Shown piece after piece: positions 43,273 to 51,501 of a stretch of 64,000 bases of DNA. This DNA comes from an uncultured bacterium (lineage in GTDB: Bacteria; Cyanobacteriota; Vampirovibrionia; Gastranaerophilales; Gastranaerophilaceae). Position 1 is the stretch's first letter; every line of letters begins with the position of its first letter. The notes beneath the pieces were generated by a model. It had not been told where the DNA came from and ran no database searches. It was given only the letters and a program-made list of their open reading frames with translations. A program made the position numbers and the translations under genes. Location: assembly GCA_949286705.1 (NCBI GenBank), contig CASEDF010000002.1, positions 1 to 64,000 of the forward strand. The letters are read 5' to 3'.

Positions 43273-43281
43273 ATTATAGCA
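43273..43281 (-). promoter_or_regulatory. Extended -10 promoter of the 585-aa protein gene
   Basis: TGC-TATAAT on the minus strand, followed by a 24-base leader with GAGGGG before the ATG at 43248. Confidence 0.5.
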
Positions 43282-43290
43282 TAAGAGAGT

Positions 43291-43515
43291 TTAAACTTCT
43301 ATAAAAAGTCTTTGCCCTACGATATTTTGTTTGCCGTTGTAGTAGCCGGCAAAATATCCTCCTCTTACGGGATTATTTTTTGCGTAAGAATTGGAGCTGT
43401 AATTTACAAACGGATTTTTACCCTGCAGAGCTGCGGATGAGCTTCTTACAGCCGCCGGCGACGCTATATTTTGTCCTGATAATACCTGTGTTAATAAGTT
43501 TACTATACCTGCCAT
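43291..43515 (-). CDS. Small Asn/Ser-rich protein of unknown function
   Basis: A 74-aa protein starting MAGIVNLLTQVLSGQNIASP and ending QNIVGQRLFIEV. GAGGG lies five bases before ATG and a TATAAT is at 43563-43568 on the minus strand, giving a 50-base leader. The sequence is rich in Ala, Asn, Ser and Tyr with a GYFAGYYNGKQN segment. There is no signal peptide or membrane helix. I cannot classify it. The clean stop and its own promoter and RBS support a real gene. Confidence 0.6.
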   Translation of the reverse strand: MAGIVNLLTQVLSGQNIASPAAVRSSSAALQGKNPFVNYSSNSYAKNNPVRGGYFAGYYNGKQNIVGQRLFIEV

Positions 43516-43624
43516 AAAACCCTCTCTGTAAATTATTTAATGAGTCTTTTCCTTTTGTCATTATTATATCATATTTAAACAAAAAATCTTAAAATATCTT
43601 AACAAAATCCTCCTTTTTATGTAG

Positions 43625-43630
43625 TATAAT
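43625..43630 (+). promoter_or_regulatory. -10 box of the PurD-like gene
   Basis: TATAAT ends seven bases before the ATG at 43638, again with no ribosome-binding site, so a leaderless start is likely. The -35 region is AT-rich without a clear box. Confidence 0.45.
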
Positions 43631-43637
43631 TTTTGTT

Positions 43638-44855
43638 ATGAAAAAGATACTTTTAGTCGGGAATTTGTATGCACTGGCAAAGAAGCTTTCATCATACGGA
43701 GCAGAGGTTTTTGTCGCGCCCGGAAGTGAAGAGATGAAGGAATTTGCCGGGTGTGTTGATTTGCGTGAGGATGACACGACAGGTCTTTTGAAGTTTGCAC
43801 TTGAAAACGGAATCGACCTGACTGTTGCGGTTTCGGAAAAAGCAATAAAAAGCGATATCGCATCTGTTTTTCAGGCAAATGAAATGCTTATCTTTGCTCC
43901 GTCCGAAAAAAGCGCAAATTTTGCGATAAGCAAGGCGCAGGGTAAGAGGTTTTTGTATAAATTGCACGCTCCGACGCCGAAATTCGGGATTTTTGAAAAG
44001 CCCCAGCTTGCGTTTGATTATTTGAAAGAGGCAAATTATCCGATTGTTGTAAGATGTGATAACAATGATATTTCGCTGGACAGACTGTGTTGTTTAAATT
44101 TTGAAACCGCTAAGAATTTCGCGGAAGAATTATTTTTACGCGGCGAAGAAAGGGTTGTAACGGAAGAATACGCATTCGGGCATGAATTTACGTTATATGT
44201 TGTGACAGACGGCTATCATGCGCTTCCTCTTGCGGTTGTGCAGAATTTTAAATTTACGGAAAGCGGCGACGGCGGACTTTTAACTTCCGGTGTAGGTGCG
44301 TATGTTCCGGATTACAGGGTTCCGGAAAGTATTATTGAAAAATTATTTAAAAATGTTATCTTGAATGCGCTCAATTCTCTTGAAAAACGCGGCATGCCGT
44401 ATTCGGGAATTCTCGGGGTTGATGCTGTTATGACGGCTGAAGATTCCTATACGTGCCTTGAATTCAAGCCGTTTTTGCAGGAATTTGACGCTCAGGCGGT
44501 TTTGAATTCCGTGGATGAAAATTTGATTGAGCTTTTTGAAGCCTGTGCTAACGGCTCTTTTGCGGATGAATACGAAGATATTTTAACAAACGACAACTGC
44601 TCGGTTTCCTGTGTTGTAAAATCACGGACTGACGGACAGGTTATTCCGAATTTAGAGCTTGCGGAGTCAGCTGTAGGTTTTCAGGGTGCGGCGAAAAACA
44701 AATATTTTGAATATATTTCAGCAAAAGGCAATAATTTTGTGCTGACGTCATGTGCAAAGACATTTTCCCGTGCTAAAAAAATGCTCGCGGAAGATTTGGA
44801 GCTTGTTAAGTTTGACGGGATGAAATACCGTAAAGACATTGTAGAAAGCCGTTAA
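43638..44855 (+). CDS. Divergent PurD-like ATP-grasp protein
   Basis: Protein of 405 aa in the architecture of phosphoribosylamine-glycine ligase (GARS), the second step of purine synthesis. It retains the general plan: a Rossmann-like start (KKILLVGNLYALAKKL with VFVAPGSEE), APSEKSANFAISKAQGKRFLYK, ATP-grasp segments EEYAFGHEFTLYVVTDGY and a final AIRC-like domain. But key signatures are changed: GGREHA is absent at the start, the VVKADGLAAGKGV block reads VVRCDNNDISLDRL, and the Mg-binding EFNARFGDPE reads EFKPFLQEFDA, losing the Asn. It may be an inactive or repurposed paralogue of PurD. A canonical PurD is not in the window. Confidence 0.6.
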   Translation: MKKILLVGNLYALAKKLSSYGAEVFVAPGSEEMKEFAGCVDLREDDTTGLLKFALENGIDLTVAVSEKAIKSDIASVFQANEMLIFAPSEKSANFAISKAQGKRFLYKLHAPTPKFGIFEKPQLAFDYLKEANYPIVVRCDNNDISLDRLCCLNFETAKNFAEELFLRGEERVVTEEYAFGHEFTLYVVTDGYHALPLAVVQNFKFTESGDGGLLTSGVGAYVPDYRVPESIIEKLFKNVILNALNSLEKRGMPYSGILGVDAVMTAEDSYTCLEFKPFLQEFDAQAVLNSVDENLIELFEACANGSFADEYEDILTNDNCSVSCVVKSRTDGQVIPNLELAESAVGFQGAAKNKYFEYISAKGNNFVLTSCAKTFSRAKKMLAEDLELVKFDGMKYRKDIVESR

Positions 44856-44865
44856 GACGTTAGAA

Positions 44866-45110
44866 TAAAGTTACTAGGATACTAAGACAGTAAGATACTA
44901 AGAAGTTTTTAGAGTGAGTGGAGTGAGTGAAGTGAGGTTTTTGTCATCCTGAATTTATTTCAGGATCTCATGAAAAACTTCCCTCTCCCCCGGGGGAGAG
45001 GGTGTCACGGAGTGACAGGAGAGGGGCAATAGGGTGAGTAAAATTTGCAGGTCGGCATTACTATGCCGACAGAAAAATTTACTGTCGGATAATCAGACCT
45101 ACATTTGTCT
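44866..45110. repeat. Composite repeat island between the PurD-like gene and the dnaJ-like gene
   Basis: 44872-44902 holds TACTAAGATACTAAGACAG-type units. 44912-44936 is a GTGAGTGGAGTGAGTGAAGT run. 44943-44972 is GTCATCCTGAATTTATTTCA with GGATCTCATG. 44981-45027 is a CCCTCTCCC palindrome with a CCCCGGGGG centre and the inner hairpin GTCAC-GGA-GTGAC. 45047-45075 is a REP unit GCAGGTCGGCATTACTATGC with CGACAGAAA. 45082-45103 is the REP variant CTGTCGGATAATCAGACCTA. Confidence 0.75.
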
Positions 45111-45148
45111 TGTGGGGGAAAGTTTTTGGGAAAGCCTTAATCTTCCCC

Positions 45149-45176
45149 TTGAAAAATTTCAATTTATCGTTAATAT
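45149..45176 (+). promoter_or_regulatory. Promoter of the dnaJ-like gene
   Basis: TTGAAA (45149-45154) and TAATAT (45171-45176) are 16 bases apart. The -10 box ends six bases before the ATG at 45183, with no ribosome-binding site, consistent with a leaderless message. Confidence 0.45.
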
Positions 45177-45182
45177 AGAATT

Positions 45183-46199
45183 ATGAATTACTACGAGATT
45201 TTAGGAGTAACACCGGACAGCACGCAGACCGAGATAAAAACTGCATACCGGCGCCTTGCGCGTAAATATCATCCTGATGTGAACCCTGACGGTGCAAGAA
45301 AATTCAAAGATATTTCAAAAGCTTACGAAACGCTTTCAGACCCTAAAAAGCGCTCGCAATATGATACCCTGAACGGATTCTTCAAAACCGAAAAAACAAA
45401 AACATCTTCCCGTCAGGCAGAAAGCGAATACAGGCAAAAAAACTCAACCGGCACAGAAAAAAAACAGGAAAATCGCAAAAAAAACGAATTTAAAAGTTCG
45501 GATAAAAAATTCTCCGATATTTTCGGCACCATATTTGACACCCCGAAACAGGATAAAAAGAAACCCGAACCTGTGAACGGCAAAGATATAAATACAGATA
45601 TTACAATTTCGCTTGCTGAGTCCGTAAAAGGCACAACAAGAACGGTTAACGTTGTTCATACGGAGCTTTGCCCGAGATGTCACGGCAGAAAGTTTATAAA
45701 CGGGTCAAAATGCCCTGTTTGCAGCGGCTCGGGTGAATATTCAATCCATAAAAGAATAAGCGTAAAAATTCCCGCCAATGTCAAAAACGGCTCAAAACTC
45801 CGGCTGAAAGGCGAGGGCGGTGAAGGTCAATTCGGCGGCAAAAACGGCGATTTGTTCCTTTATATTACGGTAAAAGGAACCTCAAATATTACTTATGACG
45901 GGCTTAACATCCTGTACAAAGTTCCGATAACTCCTTATGAGGCTGTTTTGGGCGGAGAAATTACAATTCCGGCTTTTGACGGCAATGTTAAATTGAAATT
46001 GCCGGAGAGAACCTCATCGGGTCAAAAGTTCCGTCTTTCCGGTCAGGGACTCAAACGAAACGGCAAATCAGGCGATATGATTATCACGGTGTCTGTTGAA
46101 ATTCCAAAACGTTTGTCGGATGATGAGGTTAAGCTGTACGAAAAATTAAAAAAACTTTCAGCGGACAATATCAGAGAGAATATTTTGAACGATGAATAA
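45183..46199 (+). CDS. DnaJ-type co-chaperone with a reduced zinc finger
   Basis: J-domain co-chaperone of DnaK, 338 aa, shorter than classical DnaJ (about 375). The J domain (1-65) has the HPD at 30-32. A charged linker follows (about 70-120). The cysteine-rich domain has only two CxxCxGxG-type motifs (CPRCHGR and CPVCSGSG, around 165-185) instead of four, so only one zinc centre can form. The C-terminal substrate domains ([29 protein letters not shown]) are intact. The overall plan is between DnaJ and CbpA. It could be a specialised J-protein. The last codons overlap queE by eight bases. Confidence 0.9.
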   Translation: MNYYEILGVTPDSTQTEIKTAYRRLARKYHPDVNPDGARKFKDISKAYETLSDPKKRSQYDTLNGFFKTEKTKTSSRQAESEYRQKNSTGTEKKQENRKKNEFKSSDKKFSDIFGTIFDTPKQDKKKPEPVNGKDINTDITISLAESVKGTTRTVNVVHTELCPRCHGRKFINGSKCPVCSGSGEYSIHKRISVKIPANVKNGSKLRLKGEGGEGQFGGKNGDLFLYITVKGTSNITYDGLNILYKVPITPYEAVLGGEITIPAFDGNVKLKLPERTSSGQKFRLSGQGLKRNGKSGDMIITVSVEIPKRLSDDEVKLYEKLKKLSADNIRENILNDE

Positions 46200-46875
46200 T
46201 AAAACAGTCAGGATAAAGGAAATTTTTGAATCAATTCAAGGAGAAGGACCGTATATAGGCTGCAAACAAATATTTGTGCGGTTTTGTAATTGTAACCTCA
46301 AATGCAACTACTGTGATACGGAATTTGCACCGGATGAGTATTTTGAGGAATTTACGCCAAAGGAGCTTGCGGATTATTTGAAAAAATTCGATTTAAAAAC
46401 AGTTCATTCACTTTCTTTGACGGGCGGCGAGCCGCTTCTGGCAGTTGACTTTTTGAAAGAATTTTTGCCGCTTGCGGGCGGAATTAAGATTTATCTTGAA
46501 TCTAACGCAACCCTTGCGGATAAACTTGCCGAAATTATTGATTTTGTCGATATTATAGCCGCTGATATTAAGCTGGAAAGCGCCTCGGGGATTAAGGATT
46601 CCTACAAATTCCATGACATGTTTTTTCAAGCTGCAAAACAAAAAGAATGCTTTGCCAAAATAGTATTTAATTCGGCGATAACCGGTGATGAAATTAAAAA
46701 ATGTTGTGAGCTGGGGCAAAAACACGATATTGAGCTTGTTTTGCAGCCTGAGATGAATGGAAATAACCTTTCGGTTACGTCGGATTTTGCCGCGGAAATT
46801 CTGGATAAATTTCTTGAATTACACCCGAAAACCCGTCTTATTCCGCAGGTTCATAAATTTTTGGATGTGCGCTGA
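46192..46875 (+). CDS. queE: 7-carboxy-7-deazaguanine synthase
   Basis: Radical SAM enzyme that makes 7-carboxy-7-deazaguanine, an early step toward queuosine tRNA modification, 227 aa. The start [17 protein letters not shown] and the CX3CX2C cluster ligands C34, C38 and C41 in CNLKCNYC are diagnostic of Que[11 protein letters not shown] carries the GGEP-like SAM-binding segment. No other que genes are next to it. It overlaps the preceding dnaJ-like gene by eight bases, so the two are probably translated together. Confidence 0.93.
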   Translation: MNNKTVRIKEIFESIQGEGPYIGCKQIFVRFCNCNLKCNYCDTEFAPDEYFEEFTPKELADYLKKFDLKTVHSLSLTGGEPLLAVDFLKEFLPLAGGIKIYLESNATLADKLAEIIDFVDIIAADIKLESASGIKDSYKFHDMFFQAAKQKECFAKIVFNSAITGDEIKKCCELGQKHDIELVLQPEMNGNNLSVTSDFAAEILDKFLELHPKTRLIPQVHKFLDVR

Positions 46876-46876
46876 T

Positions 46877-46905
46877 TTGCAAAACCCGCGGATTTAGTAT
46901 ATAAT
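46877..46905 (+). promoter_or_regulatory. Promoter of def-fmt-aroH
   Basis: TTGCAA (46877-46882) and TATAAT (46900-46905) are exactly 17 bases apart, ending 16 bases before the ATG, with AGAGG between. Confidence 0.65.
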
Positions 46906-46921
46906 TTTAAAAGAGGTAGTT

Positions 46922-47482
46922 ATGGCGATTAAGAAAGTTTTAAAATACGGCGAAAAGTCTTTGCGCGAGCCGTCAAAGGAAGTTCATAAAGTTTCAAGAA
47001 AAATTACGGATTTAGTAAACGATTTGCTGGATACAATGTATTCCCAAAACGGCGTCGGGCTTGCGGCACCGCAGATAGGAGTGAATTACAGAGTATTTGT
47101 CATTGACGTTTCAACAGGAAACGAGCCTTTGAATCCGATGGTTTTCATAAATCCGAAAATTATCAAAAAATCAGGTGCTGTTATAAGTAACGAGGGCTGT
47201 TTAAGCTTTCCGGAAGCTTACACGGATGTCAGACGCTATAAAAATGTTATGGTAAAAGCGCTTGACGCACACGGACGTGCTTTTACGCTTGAAGCAAAAG
47301 ACGGATGCCTTCTTGCACGTGCAATTCAGCATGAATTTGACCATTTGAACGGTGTTTTGTTTATAGACCACTGTATAAACAGGTTTGAAACGGAAGGTAT
47401 TCTCGAAAAATTCCACCTGCCGCCGATTGAACCCGACAAATTGCTTGAAGAACCGGAATTGGAGAAGGAGCTTAATGATTAA
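46922..47482 (+). CDS. def: Peptide deformylase
   Basis: Metalloenzyme that removes the formyl group from nascent proteins, 186 aa. All three motifs are intact: GVGLAAPQIG (44-53), EGCLSF with the metal Cys near 98, and QHEFDH with the metal-binding His pair and the catalytic Glu near 139-144. The C-terminus is acidic (PDKLLEEPELEKELND). fmt starts eight bases before the def stop, giving a translationally coupled pair that both adds and removes the formyl group. Confidence 0.95.
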   Translation: MAIKKVLKYGEKSLREPSKEVHKVSRKITDLVNDLLDTMYSQNGVGLAAPQIGVNYRVFVIDVSTGNEPLNPMVFINPKIIKKSGAVISNEGCLSFPEAYTDVRRYKNVMVKALDAHGRAFTLEAKDGCLLARAIQHEFDHLNGVLFIDHCINRFETEGILEKFHLPPIEPDKLLEEPELEKELND

Positions 47483-48386
47483 AATCGTTTTTTTCGGAAC
47501 CCCGAAAATTGCAGTTAAATCGCTTGAATATCTTTATAATTCCGACAAAATAGAAGTTCTGGCGGTCGTAACCCAGCCTGACAAACCCGCAGGACGAGGG
47601 CATAAATTAACTGTGTCGCCGGTTAAAGAATTTGCGCTCAAGCATAATCTGCCTGTTTTTCAGCCAAAATCTATCAGAAAAGAACCTGAAATTCAGGATG
47701 AATTGAAAAAATTGGAGCCTGATTTTTTCGTGACATTTGCTTTCGGACAGATTTTGTCGCAGGAAGTTCTTGATATTCCGAAATTTGAAACAATTAACCT
47801 TCACGCGTCGCTTTTGCCTAAATACAGAGGGGCAAACCCGATTCAACGCGCGATTATAAACGGCGATAAAGAAACCGGTATCTGCACCATGATTACGGAA
47901 TTGGGGCTTGATTGCGGTGATGTTTGTCTTAGAGAAACAATTAAAATCCCTGACAATATGAATTGTATGGATTTGTTTGAAAAAATCAGCGACATGTCGC
48001 CTGAATTGCTTGAAAAAACCCTTGTTGACCTTTATAACGGTAATTTAAAACCTGTTCCGCAATGTGAGGACGGGGTTTGTATGGCAAATAAACTTACAAA
48101 AGAAGAAACTCAAATTGACTGGTCAAAGCCTGCATGCGACATTCATAACCTTGTTCGCGGAATTTACAAAAGTCCGTCCGCGTATTTTGTTTATGACGGC
48201 AAAATCATAAAAGTTCTGGAAAGCCGCGTGGTTGAAGATTGCGGCGCTTCCGGTGAACTCTTAAGAGCTACAAAAGAAGGTGTTTTGATGGGGTGCGGCA
48301 AGGATTGCCTGTTGCTTATCAGGGTTAAGCCCGAAGGCAAAGGCGAAATGTCAGCACGCGACTGGTATAACGGGTTAAGAAAATGA
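47475..48386 (+). CDS. fmt: Methionyl-tRNA formyltransferase
   Basis: Formylates Met-tRNA for initiation, 303 aa. The start is set at the ATG at 47475, preceded by GGAGAAGGAG and giving MIKIVFFGTPKIAVKSLEYL; the frame stays open 30 codons upstream but inside def. The N-terminal Rossmann part has VVTQPDKPAGRG; the catalytic region reads INLHASLLPKYRGANPIQRA with the Asn-His pair; the C-terminal OB-like domain follows. It overlaps def by eight bases, and aroH starts over its stop. Confidence 0.95.
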   Translation: MIKIVFFGTPKIAVKSLEYLYNSDKIEVLAVVTQPDKPAGRGHKLTVSPVKEFALKHNLPVFQPKSIRKEPEIQDELKKLEPDFFVTFAFGQILSQEVLDIPKFETINLHASLLPKYRGANPIQRAIINGDKETGICTMITELGLDCGDVCLRETIKIPDNMNCMDLFEKISDMSPELLEKTLVDLYNGNLKPVPQCEDGVCMANKLTKEETQIDWSKPACDIHNLVRGIYKSPSAYFVYDGKIIKVLESRVVEDCGASGELLRATKEGVLMGCGKDCLLLIRVKPEGKGEMSARDWYNGLRK

Positions 48387-48730
48387 TTACAAAAGGCATA
48401 AGAGGCGCAATTACTGTTGATGAAAATTCAGAAACCGCCATAAAAAATGCGGTTTTGGAGCTTTTGGGCGAAATGTTCCGCAAAAACGATTTGAAGGAAG
48501 AAAACATTTCGCACATAATTTTTACGGTTACGGACGATTTGAATGCGGCATTTCCGGCAAAGTTTGCGCGGCTTGATATGGGGTTGACCAAAACCGCCAT
48601 GATGTGCTATAATGAACTTGCTGTGCCGGAGGCGCTTGCTATGTGTTTGCGAATTCTTGTTGTCGCAAATGTTAAAGAAAATTTTGTGCCCGAGTTTGTT
48701 TATTTAAAAGGTGCAGAAAACTTAAGATAA
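48383..48730 (+). CDS. aroH: Chorismate mutase, AroH class
   Basis: Monofunctional chorismate mutase that converts chorismate to prephenate in phenylalanine and tyrosine synthesis, 115 aa. The start KGIRGAITVDENSETAIKNA, the central HIIFTVTDDLNAAFPAKFAR and the active-site block VPEALAMCLRILV (residues 80-92) match the trimeric Bacillus-type enzyme rather than the helical AroQ type. The ATG overlaps the fmt stop (ATGA). It closes the def-fmt-aroH group; the pilin gene begins 17 bases downstream with its own AGGAG site. Confidence 0.92.
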   Translation: MITKGIRGAITVDENSETAIKNAVLELLGEMFRKNDLKEENISHIIFTVTDDLNAAFPAKFARLDMGLTKTAMMCYNELAVPEALAMCLRILVVANVKENFVPEFVYLKGAENLR

Positions 48731-48747
48731 TTATAGGAGAAAAGCTT

Positions 48748-49911
48748 ATGAAAATGTTGAGAGAACTGAAGAACGGGGGGGGGGCGCCTCCTCTAACTAG
48801 TAGTAGCAAGGGTTTTAGGGATTATGGAACCCCTCTCCCACAAGGGCGAGGAACTGTCTCTAAGAAACAGGCTGCCTTCACTCTTGCAGAAGTTTTAATA
48901 ACCCTTGGAATAATCGGTATAGTTGCGGCAATAACAATACCGACACTTGTTCAAAAATATCAGGAACGTGCTTGGAATACTGCTGCAAATGTTTTTCAGA
49001 GAAAACTTGAAACTGCTTTAGGTGTTATGAATAGCCAGAATACCCTTGCTGGACATGCAAGTACATTCAGCTTTGTCAATGAACTTTCTAAGCATCTTAA
49101 AATAACTAAAATTTGTTCCAATGACGACTTAATCAATTGTTTTGAGGATAAAGTTTATTGGAATATTATTGATGTTGTGACAGGTACTTCTACTGAGGAA
49201 ATAAGCATTGCTGATATTCATACTGCATCTGATTTGGGTCAGGATGATTGGGATAGTGAGGTGATAGGTTTTCAACTGGCAAATGGTTCTGTCGGTTTGA
49301 TTGCATATAATCCGGAATGTAAGGCAGACCAGTATAATAATCAATTTACCGGAACTTCTTGTATCTCTATGATTTATGATACTTCAGGTTTAAAAAAGCC
49401 CAATACCTATACTAAGGATTTACGTGGTGTTAATTCTAAATTAACAAATTGTGCGTTTAAAATTGGGGGTACTTGTTTTTCTCAGCCCTTTAAGGCTGAA
49501 AGTTATTTGACATTTGATGAATGTCAGGCGTTAAAATCTACGTTGGGAATTGAATATTGTTATGCAAACAATGCCCCCCATAACCGCGACACTAACTATT
49601 ATGCTGCTGCTGCAAAAATTTGCGGAGGCGCGGACAATTTCCCTACACATTCAGAGTTGTGCAGTGTAGCTGAGTATTTATATAATGTTGACTCTTGTGA
49701 GGAAGTGTCGAGTATATCCTCTATTGATGGCATACACCTTGATAAAGATAAACTTGATGCCCTTGGTATTCCTTTGAATACTAGTATATTCACGTCTGAA
49801 AATGGTTACACCGGTACAGGAGCTTTTACCTTTTATCAAAAAAACATATTTAGTGCAGGCTCTGTTAATGGCGCATTTTATCCCCATAATTATGCGATTT
49901 GCAGACTTTAG
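48748..49911 (+). CDS. Prepilin-like protein with long leader and G10 tract
   Basis: Type IV prepilin-like protein of 387 aa. The ATG at 48748 follows AGGAG by nine bases and reads MKMLRELKNGGGAPPLTSSS. The prepilin core FTLAEVLITLGIIGIVAAIT begins only near residue 44, so the leader is about 43 residues, of which residues 28-35 (GTPLPQGR) come from a CCCCTCTCC palindrome (48828-48852). A homopolymer of ten G (48775-48784) lies at residues 10-13. The globular part carries seven or more Cys (CSNDDLINC, CYANN, CGGADNF, CSVAEYLYNVDSC). Slippage at the G run would switch the frame off, so phase variation is plausible. It converges with a Usp gene directly at the stop. Confidence 0.8.
   Translation: MKMLRELKNGGGAPPLTSSSKGFRDYGTPLPQGRGTVSKKQAAFTLAEVLITLGIIGIVAAITIPTLVQKYQERAWNTAANVFQRKLETALGVMNSQNTLAGHASTFSFVNELSKHLKITKICSNDDLINCFEDKVYWNIIDVVTGTSTEEISIADIHTASDLGQDDWDSEVIGFQLANGSVGLIAYNPECKADQYNNQFTGTSCISMIYDTSGLKKPNTYTKDLRGVNSKLTNCAFKIGGTCFSQPFKAESYLTFDECQALKSTLGIEYCYANNAPHNRDTNYYAAAAKICGGADNFPTHSELCSVAEYLYNVDSCEEVSSISSIDGIHLDKDKLDALGIPLNTSIFTSENGYTGTGAFTFYQKNIFSAGSVNGAFYPHNYAICRL
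48775..48784 (+). repeat. Homopolymer of ten G near the start of a pilin gene
   Basis: Ten consecutive G start at codon 10 of the prepilin gene (48748). They code for Gly-Gly-Gly and the first base of Ala. Runs of this length in G are prone to slippage in bacteria, and the downstream core would be out of frame if one base were gained or lost. Confidence 0.9.
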
Positions 49912-50778
49912 TCAGATTTGTTTTATCACAAAAGCGTCGCTTTTTACGTTTTCGACAACGCGTTTGCTCACGGAATCCAGTAAAAAGCTTTGCATTTTGG
50001 TCTTTACTTTTGAACCCATTACAACAAGGTCGATATTTTGTTCTTTTGTATAATTCAGTATGCTTTGCGCGGGAACACCTTCCAAAACTTTGCTTTCTTT
50101 AACTTCTATATTATATTTTTCAAATAGTGCCAGAAGGGTTTCTACGGCACTATCCGAATACATTTGCTGCTGTGTTCTTATTGCCATCATCCAGTTGGCG
50201 TCAAGGGTGCCTTCCAAAAACAATAAATCCGGATTTTCCGTCACCGTGCAGATATAAACGTTTTTGTCCGAAAGGTCAAACATCTCTATTGCTTTTTTTG
50301 TAGTCTCAAAAGACACGTCCGTGCCGTCTGTGGTAAACAGAATATTTTTGCCGCTGTTTCCCTGTTTTGAAATATATGCCGGAATTTTAGCCGCTTCAAG
50401 TATTTCTCTTGAAACGGAACCCAGCCAGATTTGAATCCCCTTTTTGCCGTGCGAGCCTAAAATTACCATATCGTAATCATTTTCGTCAAGCTGTTCAAGT
50501 ATGATTTCCACAACCGCGCCGCAATGTTTGATTTTTTCGCCTGTATTAAACCCGAGTGCGCTGATTTCTTTTTCGGCATTTTCAAGTATGCAGTCTGCAT
50601 TGTTTTTGCAGCTTGTGACAAAACCGCTTTCTTCTATAATTGTATTGTCAGGCAAAAAGCTCCAGTCGATTACGCATATTATATCAACCGTTGTCTCGTC
50701 TTTTTTAACCCAGTTGGCAAAATTTTTTATCGCGTCATAGCTTATTTTTGATCCGTCCGTACAGAATAATACTTTCAT
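49912..50778 (-). CDS. Tandem universal stress protein
   Basis: Two Usp domains in one 288-aa protein. The first, residues 1-140, begins MKVLFCTDGSKISYDAIKNF and contains the ATP-loop remnant VILGSHGKKGIQIWLGSVSREIL. The second, about 147-288, has KNILFTTDGTDVSFETTKKA and VVMGSKVKTKMQSFLLDSVSKRVVENVK (in parts), resembling the G-2x-G-9x-G(S/T) nucleotide loop. ATP binding is likely in domain 1. Its stop meets the stop of the pilin gene with no spacer, so the two genes converge. It is followed by no partner. Confidence 0.85.
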   Translation of the reverse strand: MKVLFCTDGSKISYDAIKNFANWVKKDETTVDIICVIDWSFLPDNTIIEESGFVTSCKNNADCILENAEKEISALGFNTGEKIKHCGAVVEIILEQLDENDYDMVILGSHGKKGIQIWLGSVSREILEAAKIPAYISKQGNSGKNILFTTDGTDVSFETTKKAIEMFDLSDKNVYICTVTENPDLLFLEGTLDANWMMAIRTQQQMYSDSAVETLLALFEKYNIEVKESKVLEGVPAQSILNYTKEQNIDLVVMGSKVKTKMQSFLLDSVSKRVVENVKSDAFVIKQI

Positions 50779-50837
50779 TTTGTTCTCCTTTTTAAGCTTA
50801 AAATAAGTTATGTTAAGGAAAATTACATCCTCTTGTC

Positions 50838-50846
50838 TGCTATAAT
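50838..50846 (+). promoter_or_regulatory. Extended -10 promoter of the sigma factor gene
   Basis: TGC-TATAAT (50838-50846), predicted start near 50853, leaving a leader of about 40 bases with AGGGA at 50884-50888 before the chosen ATG at 50896. Confidence 0.6.
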
Positions 50847-50895
50847 TTTTTCTGATATTATGTAATTGTAAATTTTTATGGTTAGGGACTGTGTC

Positions 50896-51501
50896 ATGCC
50901 GGCAACGCCAAAAGTTAATCTCAGAGATTACAAAGATTTGATAGAAATGATTGCAAAGGTGGAGTATCAGAAATTTTCGACCTCACATTTGATTGAGCTG
51001 CCGGAATTGATTAATATCGGCAATCATACGCTTTATATACTTTTTAAAAACCATAAGCCGGAGGATTTTAATAATACATACCTCTCTACCGCTATCAAGT
51101 GGGCTATCAGAAATGAGGTCAGAAGACGTTACAAATGGTATTCTTTGAAAAATAAAAAACAAACCGAGGAAGAATACGACAACAATTTGAGAGAAGAAGT
51201 CTACAAAACCATTTTATCAATTGATGAAATGCAGGATGCGGAAGTGCCGACGCAGATTAAATCCGAGGACAGAAACCCCGAAGAATCTATTGAATTTGTT
51301 GAATTAAAGCATGAAATTATGGAATCTATGAAAAAGCTGTCGGAACGTGAAAGAGAGCTTATTGAATACAAATTCTTTAAGGAAAAGAAATTGCGAGAAA
51401 TTGCAGAGGAGTTCAATATATCGCAATCGCGAATTTCGAGAATTATTCAGGCGGGACTGGACAAGATTAAAAAAGATTTGGCAAGACAGGGGATTATTTA
51501 A
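50896..51501 (+). CDS. RNA polymerase sigma-70 family factor
   Basis: Alternative sigma factor of 201 aa (from the ATG at 50896, which has AGGGA eight bases upstream; an upstream ATG at 50878 lacks a site). Region 2 is present (YLSTAIKWAIRNEVRRRYKWYSLKNKK), with a long acidic middle and then region 4: LSERERELIEYKFFKEKKLREIAEEFNISQSRISRIIQAGLDKIKK (cited in part), a clear helix-turn-helix for -35 recognition. The composition resembles FliA/SigF-like group-3 factors, but no flagellar genes are nearby. It is followed after no gap by gcvPB. Its regulon is unknown. Confidence 0.85.
   Translation: MPATPKVNLRDYKDLIEMIAKVEYQKFSTSHLIELPELINIGNHTLYILFKNHKPEDFNNTYLSTAIKWAIRNEVRRRYKWYSLKNKKQTEEEYDNNLREEVYKTILSIDEMQDAEVPTQIKSEDRNPEESIEFVELKHEIMESMKKLSERERELIEYKFFKEKKLREIAEEFNISQSRISRIIQAGLDKIKKDLARQGII

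Noticed and set aside
47385-47474. Upstream in-frame start for fmt
   Set aside because: The 30 extra codons lie inside def and lack homology. The ATG at 47475 has GGAGAAGGAG before it and begins the family sequence.
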